This document shows, piece after piece, positions 7,281 to 15,972 of a DNA stretch of 39,578 nucleotides. Position 1 is the stretch's first letter, and the number at the start of each line of letters is the position of its first letter. The notes beneath the pieces are model-generated. The model searched no databases and was not told the origin of the DNA. It saw only the letters and a program-made list of their open reading frames with translations. Source of the stretch: Streptomyces albidoflavus (GTDB lineage Bacteria; Actinomycetota; Actinomycetes; Streptomycetales; Streptomycetaceae); the NCBI RefSeq assembly GCF_000719955.1, contig NZ_JOII01000044.1:1-39578 (forward strand), in the 5' to 3' direction. Position numbers and translations under genes: made by a program.

Positions 7281-9026
7281 GTGTTGGAGGAGATGCGGAT
7301 ACGGTCGCTCGGGGTCATCGACGACGCCGTCGTCGAGTTGTCGCCCGGGTTCACCGCCGTGACCGGCGAGACCGGCGCGGGCAAGACCATGGTCGTCACG
7401 AGTCTGGGGCTGCTGCTGGGAGGACGCGCCGACGCGGCGCTCGTCCGCATCGGCGCCAAGTCCGCGGTGGTCGAGGGGCGACTCGCGCTGCCCCCGGACG
7501 CGCCGGTGCTCACGCGGGCCGAGGAGGCCGGTGCCGAGCTGGACGACGGCACGTTGCTGATCAGCAGAACCGTCTCCGCCGAGGGGCGCTCGCGCGCCCA
7601 CCTCGGCGGCCGGTCGGTGCCGGTCGGGCTGCTCGCCGAACTCGCCGACGAGCTGGTGGCGGTGCACGGCCAGACCGACCAGCAGGGCCTGCTGAAGCCG
7701 GGCCGTCAGCGCCAGGCGCTGGACCGGTACGCGGGCGAGGCGGTCTCCGTGCCACTGGCCGCGTACGGCGAGGCGTACCGGCGGCTGCGGAAGGTCGTGG
7801 CCGAGCTGGACGAGATCACCACGCGGGCCCGGGAACGGGCTCAGGAGGCGGACCTGCTGCGGTTCGGCCTGGAGGAGATCTCCGCGGTGGAGCCGCTCCC
7901 CGGCGAGGACGCCGAACTGGCCGCCGAGGCCGAACGGCTGGGCCACGCCGAAGCCCTGGCCGCCGCCGCGGCCACCGGGCACACCGCCCTGGCCGGCAAC
8001 CCGGAGGACCTGGAGAGCGCCGACGCGAGCACCCTCGTCTCGGGGGCGCAGCGGGCTCTGGAGGCGGTACGGTCCCACGATCCGCGGCTCGCGGCCCTGG
8101 CCGACCGGCTCGGGGAGGTGGCGATCCTCCTCGGCGACGTCGCCGGGGAACTGGCCGGGTACGCCGACGACCTGGACGCCGACCCGCTCCGCCTCGCCGC
8201 CGTCGAGGAGCGCCGGGCCGCCCTCACCCAGCTGACCAGGAAGTACGGCGAGGACATCGACGCCGTCCTCGCCTGGGCCGAGCAGAGCGCCGCCCGCCTC
8301 GCCGAGCTGGACAACGACGACGACCGGATCACCGAACTGACCGCCGAGCGCGACGCGGTCCGGGCCGAACTGGGCGCGCTTGCCCAGCGGCTGACCCAGG
8401 CCCGCCGCGACTCCGCCCAGCGGTTCGCCGAGGACGTCACCACCGAACTGGCCTCGCTCGCCATGCCGCACGCCCGGGTCAGCTTCGACATCCGGGACAC
8501 CGAGGTGGCCCCGGACGGCGACGGCATCGAGGTGGACGGCCGTTTCCTGGCCTACGGGCCGACCGGCGTGGACGAGGTCGAGCTGCTGCTCGCCCCGCAC
8601 CCGGGTGCCCCGCCGAGGCCGATCGCCAAGGGTGCCTCCGGCGGTGAGCTGTCGCGGGTGATGCTCGCGGTCGAGGTGGTCTTCGCCGGGTCGGACCCGG
8701 TGCCCACCTACCTCTTCGACGAGGTCGACGCCGGGGTCGGCGGCAAGGCGGCGGTCGAGGTGGGGCGCAGGCTCGCCCGGCTCGCCCGGTCGGCGCAGGT
8801 CGTGGTCGTCACCCACCTGCCGCAGGTCGCGGCCTTCGCCGACCGGCAGTTGCTGGTGGAGAAGACCAACGACGGCTCGGTCACCCGCAGCGGCGTCAAG
8901 GTGCTGGAGGGCGAGGAGCGGGTCCGTGAACTCTCCCGGATGCTGGCCGGCCAGGAGGACTCGGAGTCGGCGCGGGCCCACGCGGAGGAACTGCTCGCGG
9001 CGGCGCACGGCGAGGGCCGGCTGTAG
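7281..9026 (+). CDS. recN: DNA repair protein RecN
   Basis: 581 aa from GTG 7281 (ATG 7269 or ATG 7293 are alternatives). RecN is an SMC-like ATPase that acts at double-strand breaks. The ATPase head is split: Walker A GETGAGKT at residues 29-36, and near the C-terminus the ABC signature ASGGELSRVMLA and the Walker B segment TYLFDEVDAGVGG. Between them lie two long coiled-coil stretches rich in Glu, Ala and Arg (~170-230 and ~300-390). Length is normal for the family. The gene ends before a strong hairpin at 9064-9098. Confidence 0.95.
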   Translation: MLEEMRIRSLGVIDDAVVELSPGFTAVTGETGAGKTMVVTSLGLLLGGRADAALVRIGAKSAVVEGRLALPPDAPVLTRAEEAGAELDDGTLLISRTVSAEGRSRAHLGGRSVPVGLLAELADELVAVHGQTDQQGLLKPGRQRQALDRYAGEAVSVPLAAYGEAYRRLRKVVAELDEITTRARERAQEADLLRFGLEEISAVEPLPGEDAELAAEAERLGHAEALAAAAATGHTALAGNPEDLESADASTLVSGAQRALEAVRSHDPRLAALADRLGEVAILLGDVAGELAGYADDLDADPLRLAAVEERRAALTQLTRKYGEDIDAVLAWAEQSAARLAELDNDDDRITELTAERDAVRAELGALAQRLTQARRDSAQRFAEDVTTELASLAMPHARVSFDIRDTEVAPDGDGIEVDGRFLAYGPTGVDEVELLLAPHPGAPPRPIAKGASGGELSRVMLAVEVVFAGSDPVPTYLFDEVDAGVGGKAAVEVGRRLARLARSAQVVVVTHLPQVAAFADRQLLVEKTNDGSVTRSGVKVLEGEERVRELSRMLAGQEDSESARAHAEELLAAAHGEGRL

Positions 9027-9063
9027 GCCCGGGGCGCGTCGTTCGCGTCGTACCCGGTTCGTG

Positions 9064-9098
9064 AGGGCCCGGACTTCCCACGGGGAGGTCCGGGCCCT
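9064..9098 (+). terminator. Terminator hairpin after recN
   Basis: AGGGCCCGGAC (9064-9074) pairs perfectly with GTCCGGGCCCT (9088-9098) around a 13-nt loop. The following bases have no U run, as is usual in Streptomyces. Confidence 0.7.
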
Positions 9099-9143
9099 TC
9101 GCCGTGCTGGACCGCCGGTGGGGCGCCGGGACAGACTCGGGCC

Positions 9144-9628
9144 ATGGTGGAGCTGCGGGTCCTTGCCTCGGACGACGACTGGCCCGTGTGGCGGCAGGCC
9201 CGGCCGGCCGCGCTGAGCGAGGCCCCGCACGCCTTCGAGGCGCGTCTGGCGGACTGGCCCCACGGCGGGGAGGACCGGTGGCGGGCCCGCCTGACGATGC
9301 CCGGCGCCCACAACCTCGTCGCCGTGCGGGACGGCGGCACCGTCGGCATGGCCGCCGGGATGCCCGGCGCGGACGCCACCTACGAGCTGAGGTCGGTGTG
9401 GGTCAGCCCTCGCGTGCGGGGGCAGGGCGTGGGGGACCTGCTGACGGGGGCGGTCGAGGCGTGGGCCCGCCGGGCGGGAGCGCGGGCGCTGAGGCTGGCG
9501 GTGGTGCCGGGGAACGAGGCGGCGGTCGCCTTGTACCGGCGGCACGGGTTCGTCGCCTCGGGGAGCTGGGGGAGGTGCTGGGGGACGGGGTGAGCAGGGA
9601 GCGGGTGATGGTGAAGCGGTGGGGGTGA
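9144..9628 (+). pseudogene. GNAT-family N-acetyltransferase with probable C-terminal frameshift
   Basis: As written, the frame from ATG 9144 stops at 9593 (149 aa). GNAT motif A is clear in VWVSPRVRGQGVGDLL (acetyl-CoA pyrophosphate loop), and motif B ends in NEAAVALYRRHGF. After GFVAS the frame turns into an atypical Gly/Trp/Cys/Arg sequence. The next frame continues with the expected ending ELGEVLGDGVSRERVMVKRW and stops at 9628. Adding one G in the G run at 9560-9563 would give a normal 161-aa GNAT protein. The cause is either a sequencing indel or a recent mutation, so the enzyme may still be functional. The substrate is unknown. Confidence 0.7.
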
Positions 9629-9861
9629 AGGGGGTTCGGGGTTTTCCTGCGGATGCGCGGTTGTTCGGGCATTCTTGCCGGACGCGCGGGATGTCGTCCG
9701 CAATGACCTCGCAAGGGTGAGTGATCCCGCTCTGTTCCGGTCGAGGCGCTGTGGTTCCGCCGGCCTGCCTCCGCCCTGTTCCACGAGGGCCCCGGGGTCG
9801 TACCCGGAGGCGGGTGCCATGCGGTGCGCGACGTGCCGCAGCAGGTGTCCCAGGGGGGATC

Positions 9862-10332
9862 GTGAAGAAGAAGATCACGCTCGGCAAGGGCGCGGGGATC
9901 GCGCTGGCGGCGTTCGTGGGCCTCGGTGTGCTCGGGGCGGTTGTCGGCGAGGAGGAGAAGGCGCCGGTTGCGGGCCCGGAGACGGTGGCGTCGCCGTCGC
10001 CCGAGGAGAAGGCGCCTGCCGTGGACGTGTCCGGCGAGGCCCAGGAGGAAAAGGCGTCGAAGGAGCCGCGGAAGGCCGTCGACGAGGCCGGGGAGCAGCA
10101 GCCGGAGGACGGGGAGCTGCCGGGCATGGTGGGGGAGAACCTGCAGTTCGCCCAGGACTCGGCGCAGGCGGCGGGGTTCTACGTGCTGGACGACCAGGAC
10201 GCGTCGGGGCTCGGAAGGTTCCAGGTGATGGACCGGAACTGGACGGTGTGCTCGCAGGAACCCGGGCCCGGCACGTATCCGGTGGACACGAAGGTGACGT
10301 TCTACGCGGTCAAGACCGGCGAGAGCTGCTGA
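9862..10332 (+). CDS. Membrane-anchored or secreted protein with PASTA-like C-terminal domain
   Basis: 156 aa from GTG 9862, preceded by a G-rich stretch (9853-9858) that could serve as ribosome binding site. Lysines at 2-4 and a hydrophobic segment at ~11-29 form a signal-anchor without a lipobox cysteine. Residues 30-85 are an acidic Glu/Pro/Ala linker. Residues ~87-152 resemble a PASTA domain: LPGMVGENLQFAQDSAQAAGF followed by a strand-rich half ending in PGTYPVDTKVTFYAV. PASTA domains sense peptidoglycan fragments or beta-lactams in PknB-type kinases and penicillin-binding proteins, but here the domain stands alone. Two cysteines (130 and 156) could pair outside the cell. Confidence 0.65.
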   Translation: MKKKITLGKGAGIALAAFVGLGVLGAVVGEEEKAPVAGPETVASPSPEEKAPAVDVSGEAQEEKASKEPRKAVDEAGEQQPEDGELPGMVGENLQFAQDSAQAAGFYVLDDQDASGLGRFQVMDRNWTVCSQEPGPGTYPVDTKVTFYAVKTGESC

Positions 10333-10427
10333 GCCCCGACGGGGCCCCGGCCGGGACCTCGGTGGATGCGCTGCGCGTTCCCCCGTGCGGGTGATCTCGG
10401 TGCGGCATGCTCGCGTCACCGCACTGT

Positions 10428-10446
10428 CCGGACGGGCCCCGTCCGG
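10428..10446. repeat. Perfect 19-bp palindrome upstream of the GT4 gene
   Basis: CCGGACGGG, one central C, then CCCGTCCGG. It lies ~100 bp before the GTG of the glycosyltransferase, in the 216-bp gap after the PASTA-like gene. It could be an operator or a terminator hairpin. Confidence 0.5.
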
Positions 10447-10548
10447 TCACCGGTGCCGGAACACCCGTACGGGCTGGCATTCTTGACGGGGTGTGGGACG
10501 CCAGGACCGCACGCGTCCCCCATCCGCCGAAGCGGGAGTACCGGCCAC

Positions 10549-11685
10549 GTGAGCAGCCAGTCGTCAGCCCTCGGACAGCAGCCGCTGCGCACCGTCCAGG
10601 TGCTCGGCGGGGGCAGTGCGGGCAGCAGCGCGCATGTGCGGTCGCTCGCGGCGGGGCTGGCGGCGCGCGGGGTGCGGGTGGCGGTGTGCGCGCCGTCCGC
10701 CGTCGACCGGCTCCAGGACTTCGGGGCCGCCGGCGCCCACCACATCCCCGTCGCCCGCAGCAGCGACCCCGCGGCGCTGGCCTCGTTGCGCGGGGCGTGC
10801 GCCGACGCGGACCTGGTGCACGCGCACGGGCTGCACGCCGGTATGCGCGCCGCTCTCGCCCTCGGTGGGCTGCGGACCCCGCTCGTCGTCACCTGGCACA
10901 CGCGGGCGTACGCCGAGGGAGCCCGGGCCCCGCTGCTGCGGCTGCTGGAGAAACGCGTGGCCAGGGCGGCCTCGGTGGTGCTGGCGCCCTCCTCGGACCT
11001 GGTGCTGAGGGCGCGCCGGAGAGGGGCGCGGGACGCCCGTTACGCGCCCACCGCGTTCCCCGCACCACCGGCCGGTCCGCGCCTGGCCCCGGCCGACGCG
11101 GAGGCGCGGCGGAACAAGACGCGGGCCGAACTGGGCGCGGTGGACCGGCCCCTGCTCGTGGCGGTCGGTTCCCTGGAGCGGCACCGGGGGTACGGCACCC
11201 TGCTCGACGCCGCGCGGCAGTGGGCCCGGGCCGAGACGCCGCCGCTCCTGGTGATCGCGGGGGAGGGGCCCGAGCGGAGCGGGCTCCAGGCGCGGGTCTG
11301 GGCGGAGGAACTGCCCGTACGCCTCCTCGGCCGGCGGGAGGATACCGCCGAGCTGATCGCCGCCGCCGACCTCGCGGTGCTGCCGAGCCGCTGGGAGGCG
11401 CGGTCGGTCCTGGCGCAGCAGGCCCTGGTGGCGGGGGTGCCGCTGGTCGCCAGCCGGGTCGGCGGCATCCCCGAACTGGTCGGCGACGGCGCGGCGCTGG
11501 TGCCGTACGGCGACCCCGGCGCCCTCGCCGCGACCGTGCTCCGGCTGCTCGACGACGCCCCCGGGCGGCGCGAGCTGGCCCGGCGGGGCCGGCGGCAGGC
11601 GGCGAGCTGGCCGACCGAGGACGCCACGGTCGCCCAGGTGCTGAGCGTCTACGACGAACTGACGTCCCCGCGTGCCGGCCTCTGA
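10549..11685 (+). CDS. GT4-family glycosyltransferase
   Basis: 378 aa from GTG 10549, with GGGAG ~10 nt upstream. The GT-B fold is seen in an N-terminal glycine-rich loop (VLGGGSAGSSAHVRSLAAGL), the DLVHAHGLHA segment, and a C-terminal nucleotide-sugar domain with the GSLERHRGYGTLLDA, VIAGEGPE and AVLPSRWEARSVLAQQALVAGVPLVAS blocks. The EX7E motif of GT4 enzymes is altered here: the first Glu is present but the second position is Gln. It is probably a cytoplasmic enzyme using a nucleotide sugar. Donor and acceptor cannot be told. The stop is closely followed by a decayed phosphotransferase gene. Confidence 0.85.
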   Translation: MSSQSSALGQQPLRTVQVLGGGSAGSSAHVRSLAAGLAARGVRVAVCAPSAVDRLQDFGAAGAHHIPVARSSDPAALASLRGACADADLVHAHGLHAGMRAALALGGLRTPLVVTWHTRAYAEGARAPLLRLLEKRVARAASVVLAPSSDLVLRARRRGARDARYAPTAFPAPPAGPRLAPADAEARRNKTRAELGAVDRPLLVAVGSLERHRGYGTLLDAARQWARAETPPLLVIAGEGPERSGLQARVWAEELPVRLLGRREDTAELIAAADLAVLPSRWEARSVLAQQALVAGVPLVASRVGGIPELVGDGAALVPYGDPGALAATVLRLLDDAPGRRELARRGRRQAASWPTEDATVAQVLSVYDELTSPRAGL

Positions 11686-11705
11686 GCCCGGCCCGGGGGA
11701 GGCAC

Positions 11706-12017
11706 GTGGACGCATCGTCTTCCTGAACGGCACGTCGAGCGCGGGGAAGTCGAGCATCGCCGGGGAGCTTCACCGTGCCGTCGCGGGGATGGCGGCGACC
11801 GGAACGACCTCGTCGTGGACCCCGTTCTGAGCACAGGGAGCGGGTGCGGGGCGATCGGACAGCCGGGCTGGCGGTCGGAAGCTCTCGTGCGTTCACGCTC
11901 ACGGTGACGAGGATGTTGTGGTCGACAGCGGTGACCGGCGCCCGCAGGGGAGTGCCCGGGAGGTCGCGGCGTTGCTCCGTCTGCCTTGCGCGGACCCGGC
12001 CGCTTTCGCGCGGGTGA
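11706..12017 (+). pseudogene. Decayed chloramphenicol-phosphotransferase-like (CPT) gene
   Basis: Pieces of the CPT family follow each other in order but in different frames: RIVFLNGTSSAGKSSIAG (Walker A), then ELHRAVAGMAATG, then NDLVVDPVLS, then EHRERVRGDRTAGLAVG, then VHAHGDEDVVVDS just beyond. Intact members are ~180-200 aa and have about 60 more residues between Walker A and the NDLVVD block. One-base losses explain most frame changes, and the missing middle indicates real deletion. Upstream, a G-rich GGGGGAGG before GTG 11707 looks like the old start. It is a remnant, not expected to make an enzyme. Confidence 0.6.
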
Positions 12018-12021
12018 AGGC

Positions 12022-12056
12022 GGGCGGGACATGGGGGCGTGAACCTCGTCCCGCCC
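12022..12056. terminator. Terminator hairpin at the 3' end of the PucR gene
   Basis: GGGCGGGAC (12022-12030) pairs with GTCCCGCCC (12048-12056). It lies 3 bp past the PucR stop on the minus strand and also closes the plus-strand pseudogene. Confidence 0.65.
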
Positions 12057-12058
12057 CC

Positions 12059-13720
12059 TCACCCCACGTGCCGTCGGGCGCGCAGGGCGAGGCTGAGGGC
12101 GAGGACGGTGTGGGGGTCGTCGAGGTCGGTGCCGAGGAGTTCGGCGATGCGGGCCAGGCGGTTGTAGAGGGTCTGGCGGTTGAGGTGGAGTTCGCGGGCG
12201 GTCTCCGCCTTGCGGCCCGCGTGGGCCAGGTAGGCGGTGAGGGTCGGCAGCAGCGGCGGCTTGGCCCGGCGGTCGTGGTCGAGGAGCGGGCCGAGGGCGC
12301 GGTCCACGAAGGCCCCCAGGTCGGGGTGGTCGCGCAGCCGCCACAGCAGGAGGTCGATGTCGAGGCGCCGGGCGTCGTACCAGGGCTGGTCCGGCAGTCC
12401 CTGCGCCGCCGTCGCCGTCTGCGCCGCGTGCCGCAGCCCGGCCGCCACGGCGGCCCAGCCCCCCGCCCCGCCCACCACCACGACGGGGCCCCGGCGCCCC
12501 GCAGCGCCCTCGGCCGGGGAGGCGGCGAGGCCGGTGCGCTCCAGCCCGGCCCGCAGCGCGGCGGCGACGCGGCCCGCCACGGCGGTGCGTTCGGCCTCGG
12601 CGCGCAGCCCGGCCAGGACCGGCACCCGCCCTTCGACGGGACGTACGCCGAGCAGCGCGGGCACGCCCACGGCGGCGAGTTCCTCGGCGACGGCCCGGAC
12701 CAGGACCGCCCAGCCGCCGCCCGGGGTGAGCCCCTCCGGGGGGTCGGCGAGCCGCATCACCACCGGCAGCATCGGCCCCTCGCCCGGCCGGAACCCCAGG
12801 ACCCGGGCCTGCGCGGGCGCGTCCTCGGGCGCGATCCGGCCCTCGGCCAGGTCGTGGAGGAAGTCCCCGCGTCCCCGAGCGGCCAGTTCCTCCTCCTGCC
12901 GGGCCTGCATGAGGACGACCGCGAGGATGCCGGAGGCCCGTTCCGCGGCGAGCCGGTGGACCGGCAGCAGCCGGCCGGTCACCGGCAGGAGGACGAGCCG
13001 GGCACGGACCGAGCCGGTCGCCCCCGGCGCCGTCGACCCTCCCGGTACGTCCACCACGACCGCGCCCGACGGGGTCCGGTCCCGGTCGGCGGTACGGCCG
13101 GACCGCAGCCCTTCCCAGACGTGGAGCGGGTCCGGCCCGTTGTCGCCGGGCGGGGCCGCCGCGTACAGGAGGCGCCCGTCGGCGGTCTCCAGGAAGACCG
13201 GTTCGGCGGCGAACTCGGCGAGGGTGCGCAGCACCCGGGGGACGCCGCCGCCGTCCAGCAGGGCGCGGGTACAGCGCCGGTCGACCTCCTCGGCCTGCCG
13301 GAGCAGGGCGTAGTGGCTGTTGACCAGCTCCGTGTGGACCTGCTCGGTGACGGTCACGAAGGGCACCTCCCGGTGGAGCTGCACCAGCGGCAGCCCGGCC
13401 GCCCGGGCGGTGTCGACCAGGGCGGCGGGCAGCTGCGGGAACCGGGGTCCCAGCTCGACCACGAGGGCGGCGATGCCCCGCTCGGCCAGTTTGCGGACGA
13501 AGGCCCGCTGGTCGGCGGGGCGGGCCCCGATGCCCAGGCCCGTGGTGAGCAGCAGTTCGCCGCCCTTGAGGAGCGCGGGCAGGTTCGGAGCCTCGCCGGC
13601 GTGCACCCACCGCACCGGCCGGTCGAGCTGCTCCTCGCCGGTCAGCACCTCGGGGAGGCCGCCGCGCAGCCCCGGCAGTTCCAGCGCTCGGCGCACGGTG
13701 ATTCCGCCCTGGTTCTCCAT
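12059..13720 (-). CDS. PucR-family transcriptional regulator
   Basis: 553 aa from ATG 13720. The N-terminal ~130 residues match the PucR ligand-sensing domain (ITVRRALELPGLRGG; VRWVHAGEAPNLPALLKGGELLLTTGLG; GIAALVVELG). The middle is a GGDEF-like/CdaR-type region. The C-terminus ends with the HTH_30 helix-turn-helix (ETARELHLNRQTLYNRLARIAELLG near residues 505-530). PucR proteins control purine, amino-acid or sugar-acid catabolism, but no catabolic operon is adjacent, so the regulon is unknown. A TAGCGT hexamer 8 nt upstream of the ATG supports this start over an in-frame ATG at 13780 and suggests a leaderless mRNA. Confidence 0.85.
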   Translation of the reverse strand: MENQGGITVRRALELPGLRGGLPEVLTGEEQLDRPVRWVHAGEAPNLPALLKGGELLLTTGLGIGARPADQRAFVRKLAERGIAALVVELGPRFPQLPAALVDTARAAGLPLVQLHREVPFVTVTEQVHTELVNSHYALLRQAEEVDRRCTRALLDGGGVPRVLRTLAEFAAEPVFLETADGRLLYAAAPPGDNGPDPLHVWEGLRSGRTADRDRTPSGAVVVDVPGGSTAPGATGSVRARLVLLPVTGRLLPVHRLAAERASGILAVVLMQARQEEELAARGRGDFLHDLAEGRIAPEDAPAQARVLGFRPGEGPMLPVVMRLADPPEGLTPGGGWAVLVRAVAEELAAVGVPALLGVRPVEGRVPVLAGLRAEAERTAVAGRVAAALRAGLERTGLAASPAEGAAGRRGPVVVVGGAGGWAAVAAGLRHAAQTATAAQGLPDQPWYDARRLDIDLLLWRLRDHPDLGAFVDRALGPLLDHDRRAKPPLLPTLTAYLAHAGRKAETARELHLNRQTLYNRLARIAELLGTDLDDPHTVLALSLALRARRHVG

Positions 13721-13728
13721 GGATGCGG

Positions 13729-13734
13729 ACGCTA
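13729..13734 (-). promoter_or_regulatory. -10 element TAGCGT for the PucR gene
   Basis: Minus-strand TAGCGT, 8 nt, then ATG 13720, without a Shine-Dalgarno sequence. Confidence 0.45.
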
Positions 13735-14083
13735 CTGCCCGCCGGGCCTGAATGGGGCCCCGCCCCTCCCCGGACGGCACTCCGGCGTCCCGTAACTCCG
13801 GCTCCGGGGAGGGCGGTCAGGGTGCCGGACAGCCGTGGTCGCGCGGGAGAGTGACGTGCGCCACACGCGGGCCCGGCCCGTGTGCCCGTCAGATCGAGGG
13901 CGCCGGGTGTACGCGGGCACATCGACGGGCTCACACACACGCCGGATTCACCCGCAGGTGTACCCGGGGAGCGGCCTGAAAGGGCCCGGGGCGGCTCACC
14001 CCGAAAACTCTCCTGCTCTGCCTCCCGGGCCGCGCCCCGCTGCACCGCGTCGACCCGGCCGCACGGTAGTCCTCGGACATGCC
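13735..14083. other. Intergenic region without a recognisable gene
   Basis: About 350 bp between the PucR promoter and the terminator of the GH15 gene. I find no convincing ribosome binding site plus reading frame, no tRNA-like cloverleaf and no repeat. It probably holds only the -35 region of pucR and spacer DNA. Confidence 0.4.
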
Positions 14084-14123
14084 GCCGCCCCGGTCGCACC
14101 ACGAGAGGTGCGGCCGGGGCGGC
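14084..14123 (-). terminator. Terminator hairpin after the GH15 gene
   Basis: A 17-bp stem (14084-14100 with 14107-14123, one T-G position) around a 6-nt loop, located 20 bp past the stop of the minus-strand GH15 gene. Confidence 0.75.
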
Positions 14124-14142
14124 GGGCGGTGCAGGGTCCGGG

Positions 14143-15972
14143 TCAGCCCCCGTAGGCGCCCGAGGCCGTCAGGCGCAGGGCGGTGTCGATGAGGGGGACG
14201 TGGGAGAAGGCCTGCGGGAAGTTGCCCACCTGGCGCTGGTGGACCGGGTCCCACTCCTCGGCGAGGAGGCCGAGGTCGTTGCGGAGGGCGAGGAGCTTCT
14301 CGAAGAGCTTGCGGGCCTCGTCCACCCGGCCGATCATCGCCAGGTCGTCGGCGAGCCAGAAGGAGCAGGCCAGGAAGGCGCCCTCCTCGCCGGCCAGCCC
14401 GTCCAGGCTCGGGTCGTCGCCCGCGCTGGTCGGGTAGCGCAGCACGAAGCCGTCCGGGGTGGACAGCTCGCGCTGGATGGCCTCGATGGTGCCGATGACC
14501 CGCTTGTCGTCCGGCGGCAGGAAGCCCACCTGCGGGATCAGCAACAGGGAGGCGTCCAGCTCCTGGGAGCCGTAGGACTGGGTGAAGGTGTTCCGCTCGG
14601 GGTCGTACCCCTTCTCGCAGACGTCCCGGTGGATGTCGTCGCGCAGCTCGCGCCACTGCTCCAGCGGGCCGTCGGCGTCGCCCGCCTCGATGAGGCGGAT
14701 GGTGCGGTCGACGGCGACCCAGGCCATCACCTTGGAGTGGACGAAGTGGCGGCGCGGGCCGCGCACCTCCCAGATGCCCTCGTCCGGCTCCTGCCAGTGC
14801 GTCTCCAGGTAGCGGATCAGCTTGAGCTGGAGCAGCGAGGCGTAGTCGTTGCGGGCCAGCCCCGTCATGTGGGCCAGGTGCAGGGCCTCGGTGACCTCGC
14901 CGTACACGTCCAGCTGGAGCTGGTCGGCGGCGCCGTTGCCCACCCGGACCGGGCGCGAGTTCTCGTAGCCGGGCAGCCAGTCCAGTTCCGACTCGCCGAG
15001 CTCCCGCTCGCCCGCGATGCCGTACATGATCTGGAGGTTCTCCGGGTCGCCGGCGACCGCGCGCAGCAGCCACTCGCGCCAGGCGCGGGCCTCCTCGCGG
15101 TAACCGGTGCGCAGCAGCGAGGAGAGGGTGATGGCCGCGTCGCGCAGCCAGGTGAAGCGGTAGTCCCAGTTGCGGACGCCGCCGATCTCCTCGGGGAGCG
15201 AGGTGGTCGGCGCGGCGACGATGCCGCCGGTCGGGGCGTACGTCAGCGCCTTCAGGGTGATCAGGGAGCGGATCACCGCCTCGCGGTACGGCCCGTGGTA
15301 GGTGCACTGGGCGACCCAGTCACGCCAGAACTCCTCGGTGTTGGCCAGCGCCACCTCGGGCTCCGGGACGGCCGGCGGGCTGTGGTGCGAGGGCTCCCAG
15401 GAAATGGTGAAGGCGACCCGCTCACCGGGGGAGACGGTGAAGTCGGAGTAGGTCGTCAGGTCCTCGCCGTGCGTCTCGGCGGTGGAGTCGAACCACACGG
15501 AGTCCGGCCCCGCGACCGCCACCAGGCGCTCGCCGACCCGGTGCACCCACGGCACGACGCGCCCGTACGAGAAGCGCATGCGCAGGGCCGAGCGCATCTG
15601 GACGCGGCCGCTGAGGCCCTCCACGATGCGCACCAGCTGCGGGGCGCCGTCGCGCGGGGGCATGAAATCGGTCACGCGGACGGAACCGCGCGTCGTCTCC
15701 CACTCCGACTCCAGGACCAGGGAGTCTCCGCGATAGCGGCGCCGTAGGGCGGTGGGGGGCTCCTCCTCGTCGGAGTGGGCGGGGCCCAGTCTCCAGAAGC
15801 CGTGCTCCTCGGTGCCGAGCAGTCCGGCGAAGATCGCCGGGGAGTCGAAGCGGGGGAGGCACAGCCAGTCGACTGTGCCGTCCCGGCAGACCAGGGCGGC
15901 GGTCTGCATGTCTCCGATGAGTGCGTAGTCCTCGATGCGCCCGGCCACGTGCATCTCCAGTCGAACGGCCAT
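14143..15972 (-). CDS. Glycoside hydrolase family 15 protein (glucoamylase/trehalase-like)
   Basis: 609 aa from ATG 15972, with GAGGGGG on the minus strand just upstream (ATG 15954 is an alternative). The N-terminal GRIEDYALIGDMQTAALV and GTVDWLCLPRFDSPAIFAGLL blocks and a beta-sandwich region precede the (alpha/alpha)6 barrel. Family signatures in the barrel are IGGVRNWDYRFTWLRDAA (general acid region) and EEWDPVHQRQVGNFPQAFSH (general base region). No signal peptide is seen, so it is cytoplasmic. Actinobacterial proteins of this type include GH15 trehalases as well as glucoamylases. Which substrate applies here is undecided. It is divergent from pyrG. Confidence 0.85.
   Translation of the reverse strand: MAVRLEMHVAGRIEDYALIGDMQTAALVCRDGTVDWLCLPRFDSPAIFAGLLGTEEHGFWRLGPAHSDEEEPPTALRRRYRGDSLVLESEWETTRGSVRVTDFMPPRDGAPQLVRIVEGLSGRVQMRSALRMRFSYGRVVPWVHRVGERLVAVAGPDSVWFDSTAETHGEDLTTYSDFTVSPGERVAFTISWEPSHHSPPAVPEPEVALANTEEFWRDWVAQCTYHGPYREAVIRSLITLKALTYAPTGGIVAAPTTSLPEEIGGVRNWDYRFTWLRDAAITLSSLLRTGYREEARAWREWLLRAVAGDPENLQIMYGIAGERELGESELDWLPGYENSRPVRVGNGAADQLQLDVYGEVTEALHLAHMTGLARNDYASLLQLKLIRYLETHWQEPDEGIWEVRGPRRHFVHSKVMAWVAVDRTIRLIEAGDADGPLEQWRELRDDIHRDVCEKGYDPERNTFTQSYGSQELDASLLLIPQVGFLPPDDKRVIGTIEAIQRELSTPDGFVLRYPTSAGDDPSLDGLAGEEGAFLACSFWLADDLAMIGRVDEARKLFEKLLALRNDLGLLAEEWDPVHQRQVGNFPQAFSHVPLIDTALRLTASGAYGG

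Noticed and set aside
7107..10127. 1006-codon minus-strand open frame across recN and the GNAT gene
   Set aside because: It is antisense to well-supported genes (recN has all family motifs), and its product is Arg/Pro/Gly-rich without domains; it results from GC bias.
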